DNA from: Paenibacillus sp. PastM-3
GTDB lineage: Bacteria; Bacillota; Bacilli; Paenibacillales; Paenibacillaceae
Length of the DNA: 64,000 nt
NCBI RefSeq assembly: GCF_029893965.1
Contig: NZ_JARXXP010000001.1
Span: forward strand, 558,001-622,000
Direction of reading: 5' to 3'
A model generated the notes under the pieces. That model was not told where the DNA came from. It saw only the letters and a list, made by a program, of their open reading frames with translations, and ran no database searches. This document shows, piece after piece, positions 54,493 through 64,000 of this stretch. The position numbers were made by a program, and so were the translations under genes. How positions within the stretch are numbered: position 1 is the stretch's first letter; every line of letters starts with the position of its first letter.

Positions 54493-54978
54493 CTAGTTAT
54501 GTTTTTCAAGCTCTTTAATATACCAGGCATCACAGGCAAAATGCTCAGATCCGGCCAGCGGCTCAGCGAGCATAGTGAAGCCGTGCTTCTGATAGAACCT
54601 GTTAGCTGCCCCCATCGTCTGCAGGGTTTCCAGATAACATTGCTTATAATGCTGAGCAGCAAAATCTAGCGCAGTCTTCAGCAGCTCAGCCGCAATACCG
54701 GTTCCTCTGGTTGCGCCGGCAAGATACATCTTTTGCAGCTCACACACCTCATCCGACTCTGCAAAAGGTGCAATTCCGCAGCCGCCCAGCACCCGGCCGT
54801 CTTCCTCAACAATCCAGTATGCCCGGTTATCAGCAGAGTTGTAATAGCTGTAGAGATCATGCATGCTGTCATCAGCCCAGGCGAGGCCTTCACGGTTGCC
54901 GCCAAATTCGATCAGACATTCTCTGATGATTTGCTCAATGAAACGGTTGTCCGTTTTTTCTATCTGTCTAATCTTCAT
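54493..54978 (-). CDS. GNAT-family N-acetyltransferase
   Basis: 161 residues. A compact GNAT domain with CELQKMYLAGATRGTGIAAE as the acetyl-CoA loop and ANRFYQKHGF at the C-terminus. AAGGGG upstream of ATG. First gene of a three-gene run with a second GNAT and a nucleotidase. Acceptor unknown. Confidence 0.85.
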   Translation of the reverse strand: MKIRQIEKTDNRFIEQIIRECLIEFGGNREGLAWADDSMHDLYSYYNSADNRAYWIVEEDGRVLGGCGIAPFAESDEVCELQKMYLAGATRGTGIAAELLKTALDFAAQHYKQCYLETLQTMGAANRFYQKHGFTMLAEPLAGSEHFACDAWYIKELEKHN

Positions 54979-55105
54979 TTGCCCCTTGCCTCCATCTTGT
55001 ACGATTTACTTTTGTAATTATACAAGATAACCGGGCAATGAACTATACTGGTAAAAGACCAGAAACCGGTAACTATTCACTTATGACAATAATAAAGGAG
55101 ATTCG

Positions 55106-55696
55106 ATGATGAACAAGCTTGTCTTTTTTCTCGGTCCTGGCGGCGCCGGCAAAACAACACTGGCCAAAGCTGTAGCTTCCCGCCGTAAGGCAGCTGTGCT
55201 GGATATGGATATCCTGTTACGCCCTGCTGCCACGGCAATAATGACGATGCACGGACTTGACCCGGATGACCGGGATTCGGAGGAATATAAGAAGCTCTGC
55301 CGCGATTTGGGTTACCGGATTACTATGGATGCCGCACTTGATAACATTGGACTCTCCGCCGATCTTTATGTTGTTGGCCCCTTCACCAAGGAGGCTGCCG
55401 ATCCGGACTGGATTGAGGCTGAGCTGGCGCGAATCGGCATGACCTTGCAGGAGGTTGAAGTGAAGGTGGTGCTGGTCACCTTGAAGGACGAAGAGCTGTT
55501 TCGTGAACGGATTGCCGGCCGTAACTCTCCGCTCGACGGCTGGAAGTTCCGGAACTGGGAGCAGTTCCGCTCCGCCTTCAGCCCCCGAACAGTCGCCTGG
55601 CCGCTGCCCGAAGTAAGTGTGACGGTCATTGACAATTCGAGTCCTGAGCTGGATGAGACTGCGGGCAAAGTGGAGCAGTTTATCTACGGGGAATGA
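55106..55696 (+). CDS. P-loop ATPase/kinase-like protein
   Basis: 196 residues. The P-loop GPGGAGKTT is at the N-terminus, LDMDIL may be the metal-binding strand, and a lid-like segment (FRERIAGRN) follows. The shape recalls small nucleoside or sugar kinases and zeta-toxin-like folds, but I cannot assign a substrate. AAGGAG lies 5 nt upstream of ATG. Divergent from the GNAT genes. Confidence 0.7.
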   Translation: MMNKLVFFLGPGGAGKTTLAKAVASRRKAAVLDMDILLRPAATAIMTMHGLDPDDRDSEEYKKLCRDLGYRITMDAALDNIGLSADLYVVGPFTKEAADPDWIEAELARIGMTLQEVEVKVVLVTLKDEELFRERIAGRNSPLDGWKFRNWEQFRSAFSPRTVAWPLPEVSVTVIDNSSPELDETAGKVEQFIYGE

Positions 55697-55744
55697 AGAT
55701 TTTTTCGGATCAAATAAAAATATATACTTCAAGGAGAGAACCAG

Positions 55745-55918
55745 CATGATGGCAAAGCGGTGGAGCTCGGCTATATGCCCCAGGAAGTAAAAGATTATCA
55801 GCTGAATGCCTTTAAGCCGCTGTATTCACAGATTAGCGATAAAGATATGCGCGATATTATTCGCCTTCAGATTGGACAAGGAACGCTATTTGCCGGTCAT
55901 GCTGCTGACCATCGGTAA
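55745..55918 (+). pseudogene. C-terminal scrap resembling nitronate monooxygenase
   Basis: An open frame with no proper start: VELGYMPQEVKDYQLNAF, then ISDKDMRDIIRLQIGQGTLF, ending soon after. The last part resembles the C-terminus of nitronate monooxygenase-like flavoproteins (GQGxG region). The similarity is modest. Confidence 0.35.
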
Positions 55919-55926
55919 AGCAGCCA

Positions 55927-56196
55927 GTGAAGGCTTCAATAAGGAGGGAACACCATGAATTGTTCAATCACCTGAAGCAGCTTGAGGCGGAAGGCATGGT
56001 GACCAGAAGACGCAATCCGGATGATCAGCGGGTGACTTTTGTCCGGCTGACTGAGGAATGCCGGAGCCTTATTGTTACCTTTAACAAGGAACGGACCGAA
56101 TTCATCCGGCAGCTGCTTAACGGCTTCAGCGAGCAGGAGATCAATCTGATGACCGACATGCTCACCAGGATGCATCATAATCTGAAGGATCTTTAG
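55927..56196 (+). pseudogene. MarR-family regulator C-terminal remnant
   Basis: From about 55954 the frame reads HELFNHLKQLEAEGMVTRR, then NPDDQRVTFVRLTEE, the recognition helix end and wing of a MarR winged helix, and the C-terminal dimerisation helix. The N-terminal half is absent. The nearby ATG with AAGGAGG is out of frame. Confidence 0.7.
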
Positions 56197-57861
56197 TTAG
56201 CCGCGTCTGCAGGCTTGCATCAGCTCTTCAAGATTCTGCTTCTTCTCCCCTTCAGCCTTGTCAGCAAGCTTCTTCAGCTTGTCCTTACCGCCCCAAATAA
56301 GGTACACAAGATGCTCCACCTGGTAGTACTGGAGACCGCGTACCTGATTGAGCAGCAGTCTGAGCAGCTGTTCATCCTCGATCTCTTTCATCATCTTTAG
56401 CTTTAATGAATCCGTACTGTACAGCAAACACGTAACTAGAATAGAAAGAGTCTCCGTGTTAATGCCGAAATGTCCATATAATGCTGCTGTGAACCCATTC
56501 TGGACCGACTGATGTTCAACGTCTACCTTTTCCATGTATTCTCCGACCAACGGGAAATATTCCCGGTCTGTCAGACCAAGCCCAAAGACTGCATAGCTGC
56601 CAGGCATGCAGCACTTCTCCCCTTCCGTATCCGTATACCATTCGAAGGTTTCCATGGCAGCCCTGGCGTACTCTACCAGCAACGGGTGGACCTCCGGATA
56701 CTCAAGCGCATTCGCAAAAAAACGGTGCGTGCCCGACTTAGCCAGTCCTTTGATCGGCAGCCAGCTTTTAACTGCGGATTTCAGCTTAATCTGATAGCTT
56801 TTGGGAAAGCCACGCTCAAGCAGCGTAATCAGGAACCGGAGCGCCTGACCGTAGCTCTCCCCTGACTCCTGCTTCATATGGATACTTACCTCAGCAAACA
56901 CATCATTAGCTATACATTCCACCAGTTCAGCCTTCAGCCTGGTAACATCCTTAGCCAAGGCTCCGCTGCCCTCCCGGATTAGCCGGTCAGCCCGGGTGCT
57001 GCCGAGTGCGGTCACGCAATTCAGGAAGGTGAGTCCGGTACTTCTGCTGTAGGAAGGCTCATATCTGAGGATGCTTACTGCACTATAGATCACCAGCTCC
57101 ACAGCTTCTTGTCCGCTCCCGCTCTGCGCCAGCACGGCACCGCTCTTCTTCGTATATTCCTTCTGCCACCCGCTGCCTGTGTTCTCAAAGTATCGGGGCA
57201 GCCACTGCTCCTCAACCCAATTCCTTAGGGCCACAGTCAGTGTATTGCGGTGCTCCGGAAGATGCTTGCTCCCCTTATTCAGCTCTTGTATTCGCTCATA
57301 CACGCCAATGATTCTCCCGGAATCCAAGACGGGAAACAGTTCTTCATCCAGCAGATGCCGGGCTAAGAAAAAAGTTTCTAGCGGTTTGGTCGGATATTTG
57401 CCGGCTTCAAGCTTGCTGGAGATATAGAGGCTGATCCGGTCCAGCAGCAGCTTCTTCTTCGCCTCGTCAACATATTCGAGAATGGGCACTTTGACAAAGC
57501 CGCCGCTTACCTGGAAGTTTCCTTCAAACTTAAACCGATAATCCAGCACTGCCGGAGGGAGTGCCTTTAATCTATGCTGCATATAACGGGCAAGCTCAGG
57601 AACGATCTGCTCCCGCACCTGCTCCTCTGTCAGCCCGCCGCTGGTACTCAGCCTGCTTTTGCCCGGTACAGATAAATCCAGCAGATTATCTGTTAAATCT
57701 GCTCTGCTTCCATCATATTTGAGGAGCGCGTACCCGTGAATGCCTGCTTGAAGCGTAGTACGCTTTACAATTTTATCTGCATCCTTATCGTTGATGTATG
57801 CGATCCACTTGTCTATTTCCTGCTTCATTTCATCAATAATAGGTTCCAGTGAATAATCCAT
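56197..57861 (-). CDS. Uncharacterised cytoplasmic protein (possibly DUF6138)
   Basis: 554 residues, largely helical, with no signal peptide, membrane helix or catalytic motif I recognise. Notable segments are YPTKPLETFFLARHLLDEELFP and NWVEEQWLPRYFENTG. The length and these segments fit what I remember of DUF6138 proteins in Bacillales, but I cannot confirm that. ATG 57861 has AAAGGAG 11 nt upstream. Convergent with the MarR remnant. Confidence 0.6.
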   Translation of the reverse strand: MDYSLEPIIDEMKQEIDKWIAYINDKDADKIVKRTTLQAGIHGYALLKYDGSRADLTDNLLDLSVPGKSRLSTSGGLTEEQVREQIVPELARYMQHRLKALPPAVLDYRFKFEGNFQVSGGFVKVPILEYVDEAKKKLLLDRISLYISSKLEAGKYPTKPLETFFLARHLLDEELFPVLDSGRIIGVYERIQELNKGSKHLPEHRNTLTVALRNWVEEQWLPRYFENTGSGWQKEYTKKSGAVLAQSGSGQEAVELVIYSAVSILRYEPSYSRSTGLTFLNCVTALGSTRADRLIREGSGALAKDVTRLKAELVECIANDVFAEVSIHMKQESGESYGQALRFLITLLERGFPKSYQIKLKSAVKSWLPIKGLAKSGTHRFFANALEYPEVHPLLVEYARAAMETFEWYTDTEGEKCCMPGSYAVFGLGLTDREYFPLVGEYMEKVDVEHQSVQNGFTAALYGHFGINTETLSILVTCLLYSTDSLKLKMMKEIEDEQLLRLLLNQVRGLQYYQVEHLVYLIWGGKDKLKKLADKAEGEKKQNLEELMQACRRG

Positions 57862-57966
57862 AGCATTACCTGCTCCTTTACACAGCAATATCGGCAGTGA
57901 GGCTGCCCGGTCTACTCTATTAATAATTACATTAAATAGTACAGTATCCTCATATACTGTTCAAAT

Positions 57967-58878
57967 TCAACTCGCATCCCAGGCCTCCCCGTTCAGCTCC
58001 CCATTTATCATAATAGCCGTCAGAGCGCCGGAAGCGGCCGCAGCTATTGCCTGATACTTTTCAGAGGCAGCATCACCGGCAGAGAAGACTCCGGGGATGT
58101 TGGTTTTGCCGTATTCATCTGTAAGTATACTGCCCGCATCATTTATTTCGCAGCCTATTGTTTGAGGGAGCTCCGAGCCCTTTGTCAGGCTGGGAGCGAA
58201 GAATATCCCTTCACATGGAAGTCTGGTTCCATCCTCTAAAACCACCTGCTGCACCATTCCTGCCTCCGATTCAATTGCTCTTATTGCTGCTTCATGCACC
58301 AGCACCCCATGACGCGCCAGCTCCCCTCGATCTTCATCCGTCAATTCCGCCGGCCCGTTGGTACAAATGCTGTAATCTTTCGTCCAGCCGGAGATTACTT
58401 TAGCCAGGTGCAGTGCGTGGGTTCCATCCACAATAAGGATAAGCTTTTTGTCCCGGAGCTCCCAGCCGTCACAATACGGGCAGACAAAGGCGCTTTTGCC
58501 ATAGACCTCAGCGAGTCCGTCAACAGACAGCGGAAGATCTTTTTTTCCAACAGCAAAAAGCAGCTTCTTACTAGAATACATCGCGCCTGAGACCGTCGTA
58601 ATTTCAAAATCATCCTCGTTCTTCGTAACCGCTGCAGCGGTATCACTGACACGGCTCACTGATGGATAAGCCTCCAGCTCTTCATGCGCCGCCTTGCGGA
58701 ACTCTCTTGGACTTACTCCATCCCTTGTAAGGAAGCCATGTGTCTCACGGGTAACAATATTCCTCGGCTGCAGATCGTCAATGACAATGACAGATTTCCG
58801 GGCCCGGCCCAGAACTAACGCTGCATTTAGACCCGCCGGACCTCCGCCGATAATAACCACATCTACTTTAGTATTCAT
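57967..58878 (-). CDS. Thioredoxin-reductase-like FAD/NAD(P) oxidoreductase
   Basis: 303 residues. The FAD site is GGGPAGLNAA at the N-terminus. The redox pair is CPYCDG in the middle, and a late FAD motif is in IPGVFSAGDAAS. The usual GxGxxA NADPH-binding loop is altered to ILIVDGTHALH, which is odd and suggests weak or different dinucleotide use. Such TrxB-like proteins may be bacillithiol- or ferredoxin-linked. ATG 58878 follows GGGAAGGG. Confidence 0.85.
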   Translation of the reverse strand: MNTKVDVVIIGGGPAGLNAALVLGRARKSVIVIDDLQPRNIVTRETHGFLTRDGVSPREFRKAAHEELEAYPSVSRVSDTAAAVTKNEDDFEITTVSGAMYSSKKLLFAVGKKDLPLSVDGLAEVYGKSAFVCPYCDGWELRDKKLILIVDGTHALHLAKVISGWTKDYSICTNGPAELTDEDRGELARHGVLVHEAAIRAIESEAGMVQQVVLEDGTRLPCEGIFFAPSLTKGSELPQTIGCEINDAGSILTDEYGKTNIPGVFSAGDAASEKYQAIAAAASGALTAIMINGELNGEAWDAS

Positions 58879-59035
58879 ATTAAACACCCTTCCCGGAGTT
58901 ATAATGTCCACGATTTTAAAAAGCTATTGCAGACTCTTTATATCTACGATAACCGGAACAGGTATTTAAAGCAAGTCTTTTTGTTGCATCGTAGTGTATA
59001 ATTTATCCATATAACCGTTAAAAGGAGCTGATGGT

Positions 59036-59260
59036 ATGGCACTTGGAATAATATTGCTTATCTTTGGCATTGGATCGATCGTATTTGGCTTATATATCCG
59101 CAAGCACCCTGACTATGCCTGGAAAATGAGTGAAGCCTGGAAGGTAAAAGGGGATTCCGAGCCCAGCAGCAGTTATATCAGTCTTATGACCTTCAGGGGC
59201 ACGGTAGGTATCTCGATCGGAGCATTATTCATATTATTCGGCCTGCTTCAGTTTCTCTAG
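59036..59260 (+). CDS. Small two-helix membrane protein (DUF6199-like)
   Basis: 74 residues with helices at both ends and a short loop MSEAWKVKGDSEPSSSY between, a pattern I associate with DUF6199. GGAG 8 nt upstream of ATG. Function unknown. Confidence 0.65.
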   Translation: MALGIILLIFGIGSIVFGLYIRKHPDYAWKMSEAWKVKGDSEPSSSYISLMTFRGTVGISIGALFILFGLLQFL

Positions 59261-59319
59261 CATCCTAAGGCACGCTCTGCTGTCCACCCCGGACGATGCG
59301 GAACGTGCCTTTCCTCCTA

Positions 59320-60144
59320 TTACCCTTTATCCAGCCCGTGCAGCTGTTTGAACTGCTCTGGCTGCATCCCGGTCAACCGTTTGAATACAGCACAGAAGTA
59401 GCTGGCATTCTCGAAGCCGGTCAGCTGGGCAATCTCATACAGCTTTTTCTCCCGCTGCTGGAACATCAGCTGCTTGCTGCGGTTAATGCGCTGCTTGTTG
59501 ATATAGGTCACCGGCCGGTCATGGACCGTCCGCTGAAACAGCCGGCACAGGTATTGCGGCGAAACCGAAATCACCTCTGCCAGCTCCTTCAAGGGCAGCG
59601 CCCGATGCAGATGCTGCTCAATATGCTCCAGCACCGGCTTGATCCGCACCAGCTCATCCTCCTCGCTGGCAGGCGGGAGATTCCGCTTCAGGTCGAGCAG
59701 CATCGCATACAGCAGCTTGGAGCGCTCCAGATTATTGTCCAGATCGTTGGCATCCGGCAGCTGAAGCAGCTCATGAAACGGAACCAGCAGCTCAATATCC
59801 CTCAATTTCCGGACTCCCGATTCCCGGATACCTGCATAAGAAAGCATACCTCCCGCCTCTCTTCCGTTAAACGATATCCACGCCAGCTCCCATTCCCGGC
59901 TGATGGGTGTGTAGGCATGAGGAATATCCGGGAAGGTGAAGAATATCTCTCCGGGTCCGATCACATACCGCTTTTCCCCGACGGTCAGCTCCCCTTTGCC
60001 GCTCAGCACCTGATGCAGCTGGTAATCGGGAAATCCGGCAGGACGGGCGGTTTCTCCCTGATGCTCCCAGTATCCAATTGTTGTAGCATACAGCGGCAGC
60101 TGAATCGTATCATCCACCGCACAGAACACCATCATGCTCTCCAT
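59320..60144 (-). CDS. AraC-family regulator, probable activator of lacZ
   Basis: 274 residues. The N-terminal cupin half contains YQLHQVLSGKGELTVGEKRY and FPDIPHAYTP. The C-terminal DNA-binding half contains LPLKELAEVISVSPQYLCRL and IAQLTGFENASYFCAVFKRL. It lies divergently, 108 bp from the beta-galactosidase start, and likely responds to a galactoside. Confidence 0.88.
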   Translation of the reverse strand: MESMMVFCAVDDTIQLPLYATTIGYWEHQGETARPAGFPDYQLHQVLSGKGELTVGEKRYVIGPGEIFFTFPDIPHAYTPISREWELAWISFNGREAGGMLSYAGIRESGVRKLRDIELLVPFHELLQLPDANDLDNNLERSKLLYAMLLDLKRNLPPASEEDELVRIKPVLEHIEQHLHRALPLKELAEVISVSPQYLCRLFQRTVHDRPVTYINKQRINRSKQLMFQQREKKLYEIAQLTGFENASYFCAVFKRLTGMQPEQFKQLHGLDKG

Positions 60145-60183
60145 AATTGTCCACCTGTTTCATATTTTATTATAAGACACTAA

Positions 60184-63366
<3,183 letters not shown>

Positions 63367-63380
63367 ACTTTAAGCAAATA

Positions 63381-63412
63381 AACATCCCGGGAGTATTTTC
63401 CGGGATGTTTTT
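63381..63412. terminator. Terminator after lacZ
   Basis: AACATCCCG/CGGGATGTT stem followed by a T-run; the A-run on the other side lets it serve the convergent gene too. Confidence 0.85.
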
Positions 63413-63417
63413 CAGGT

Positions 63418-64000
63418 TTATTTTACCCAGACATCCTTATAGTTGATCTTCCCCCACGCATTTAGAGATATGCCGTGAAGAGAGCGGTCGTAGCCGACTT
63501 CCTGCACACTATGGTATATAAACAGCACATTCAGCTGCTGCTTCATCTCCTCTTCAACTGCTCTAAGCATATTCAGCTGCTCGTCCTCACCTGTTTCAAT
63601 CAAGGCATCAGCGAGTATGGCATCTATTTTAGCCCTGAGCGGGGCGTGCAGATGATTGCGGATATACCCGTTTTTCGAGCGGTACATTTCAATTAGAGTG
63701 ATGGCAGGCTGATCCCCCAGCACCTCTCCGGCATAGATCATATCCGCCTGCAGGATCACCTCTTCCTGTGATAATTCACGGATTGGCAGGATGGTGAGTT
63801 CGATCTGGACTCCTATTTGGCTGCATGCTGCCATAATCCAGCGGGCATCCTCCTCATTGCTGAAATATTCATACGTATAGAGCTGCAGCGTTTCTCCGTT
63901 ATAAGAGGATTGTTCTATGCTTTTTTTTGCTGCTGCTATTGATATATCCCTTCCATAATCAGCATTGTAATAGCCGGGATGAAATCCTGATGAGGGCTTG
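63418..64000 (-). CDS. C-terminus of a family-5 solute-binding/SgrR-like protein (5' end off window)
   Basis: The frame is open from the right edge to the stop at 63418, about 194 residues visible. Segments GETLQLYTYEYFSNEEDARW, CSQIGVQIELTILP and the final HSVQEVGYDRSLHGISLNAW fit the C-terminal lobe of peptide-type (SBP family 5) binding proteins and the related domain of SgrR-type regulators. Which of the two cannot be told without the N-terminus. Confidence 0.65.
   Translation of the reverse strand, partial: KPSSGFHPGYYNADYGRDISIAAAKKSIEQSSYNGETLQLYTYEYFSNEEDARWIMAACSQIGVQIELTILPIRELSQEEVILQADMIYAGEVLGDQPAITLIEMYRSKNGYIRNHLHAPLRAKIDAILADALIETGEDEQLNMLRAVEEEMKQQLNVLFIYHSVQEVGYDRSLHGISLNAWGKINYKDVWVK

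Overview
The window looks like a chromosomal segment of a Paenibacillus-type Firmicute. The evidence is AGGAGG-type ribosome binding sites, frequent TTG/GTG starts, moderate GC, ECF sigma/DUF4179 and AraC-rich carbohydrate gene sets, and a purine-riboswitch variant of a kind known from Paenibacillaceae. No rRNA, tRNA, CRISPR array or complete insertion sequence was seen. Both edges cut genes: a GNAT-fusion protein on the left and a solute-binding-type protein on the right, both on the minus strand.

Layout: (1) 1-7.9 kb: a very large GNAT fusion protein; a Rieske oxygenase gene behind a variant purine riboswitch; a cellulase-like glycosidase; and an Lsa-type ABC-F ribosome-protection gene behind an attenuator-like leader. 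(2) 7.9-18.9 kb: a complete potassium-uptake locus, all on the minus strand, in the order kdpD-kdpE-terminator-two unnamed small membrane ORFs-kdpF-kdpA-kdpB-kdpC. The last gene is an unusual protein that carries the KdpD sensor/USP module twice and has no kinase. (3) 19-25.8 kb: a soluble chemoreceptor, an MFS permease, an AraC regulator, a headless NlpC/P60 remnant, an ECF sigma/anti-sigma pair and a lipoprotein. (4) 26-40.2 kb: a hydrogen-metabolism cluster on one strand in the order hydE, a 2-oxoacid:ferredoxin oxidoreductase made as gamma-delta and alpha-beta fusions, hydC, hydB, hydA, hydG, hydF, aspA and a second hydF. (5) 40.5-46.6 kb: an FAH-family protein, a LacI remnant, a 52-bp repeat array and two alpha-glucan enzymes. 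(6) 46.6-48.7 kb: an AT-rich patch with a VOC protein, an XRE regulator, a stub resembling an ImmA start and a frameshifted DUF1801 gene. (7) 48.8-64 kb: a flavin oxidoreductase, an ArsR-type regulator, a frameshifted ABC exporter, acetyltransferases, small enzymes, decayed fragments, a thioredoxin-reductase-like protein, and an AraC/lacZ pair.

How the genes work together: the 2-oxoacid oxidoreductase should reduce ferredoxin. HydABC resembles electron-bifurcating [FeFe] hydrogenases that oxidise ferredoxin and NADH together to make H2, and HydE, HydF and HydG build the H-cluster. AspA between two hydF genes may supply ammonia for the bridging dithiomethylamine ligand; that is inference. A GTGAA-N4-TTCAC operator between hydE and the oxidoreductase genes suggests redox control by Rex or an FNR-type protein. 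The Kdp block is a self-contained potassium-scavenging system. Its extra double KdpD-N/USP protein could be a second nucleotide-responsive sensor that works without phosphotransfer.

The most novel candidates are the altered-pocket purine riboswitch in front of the Rieske oxygenase, the tandem KdpD-N protein with its two small kdp ORFs, the hydF-aspA-hydF arrangement, and a hairpin repeat family with a 51-52 bp period.
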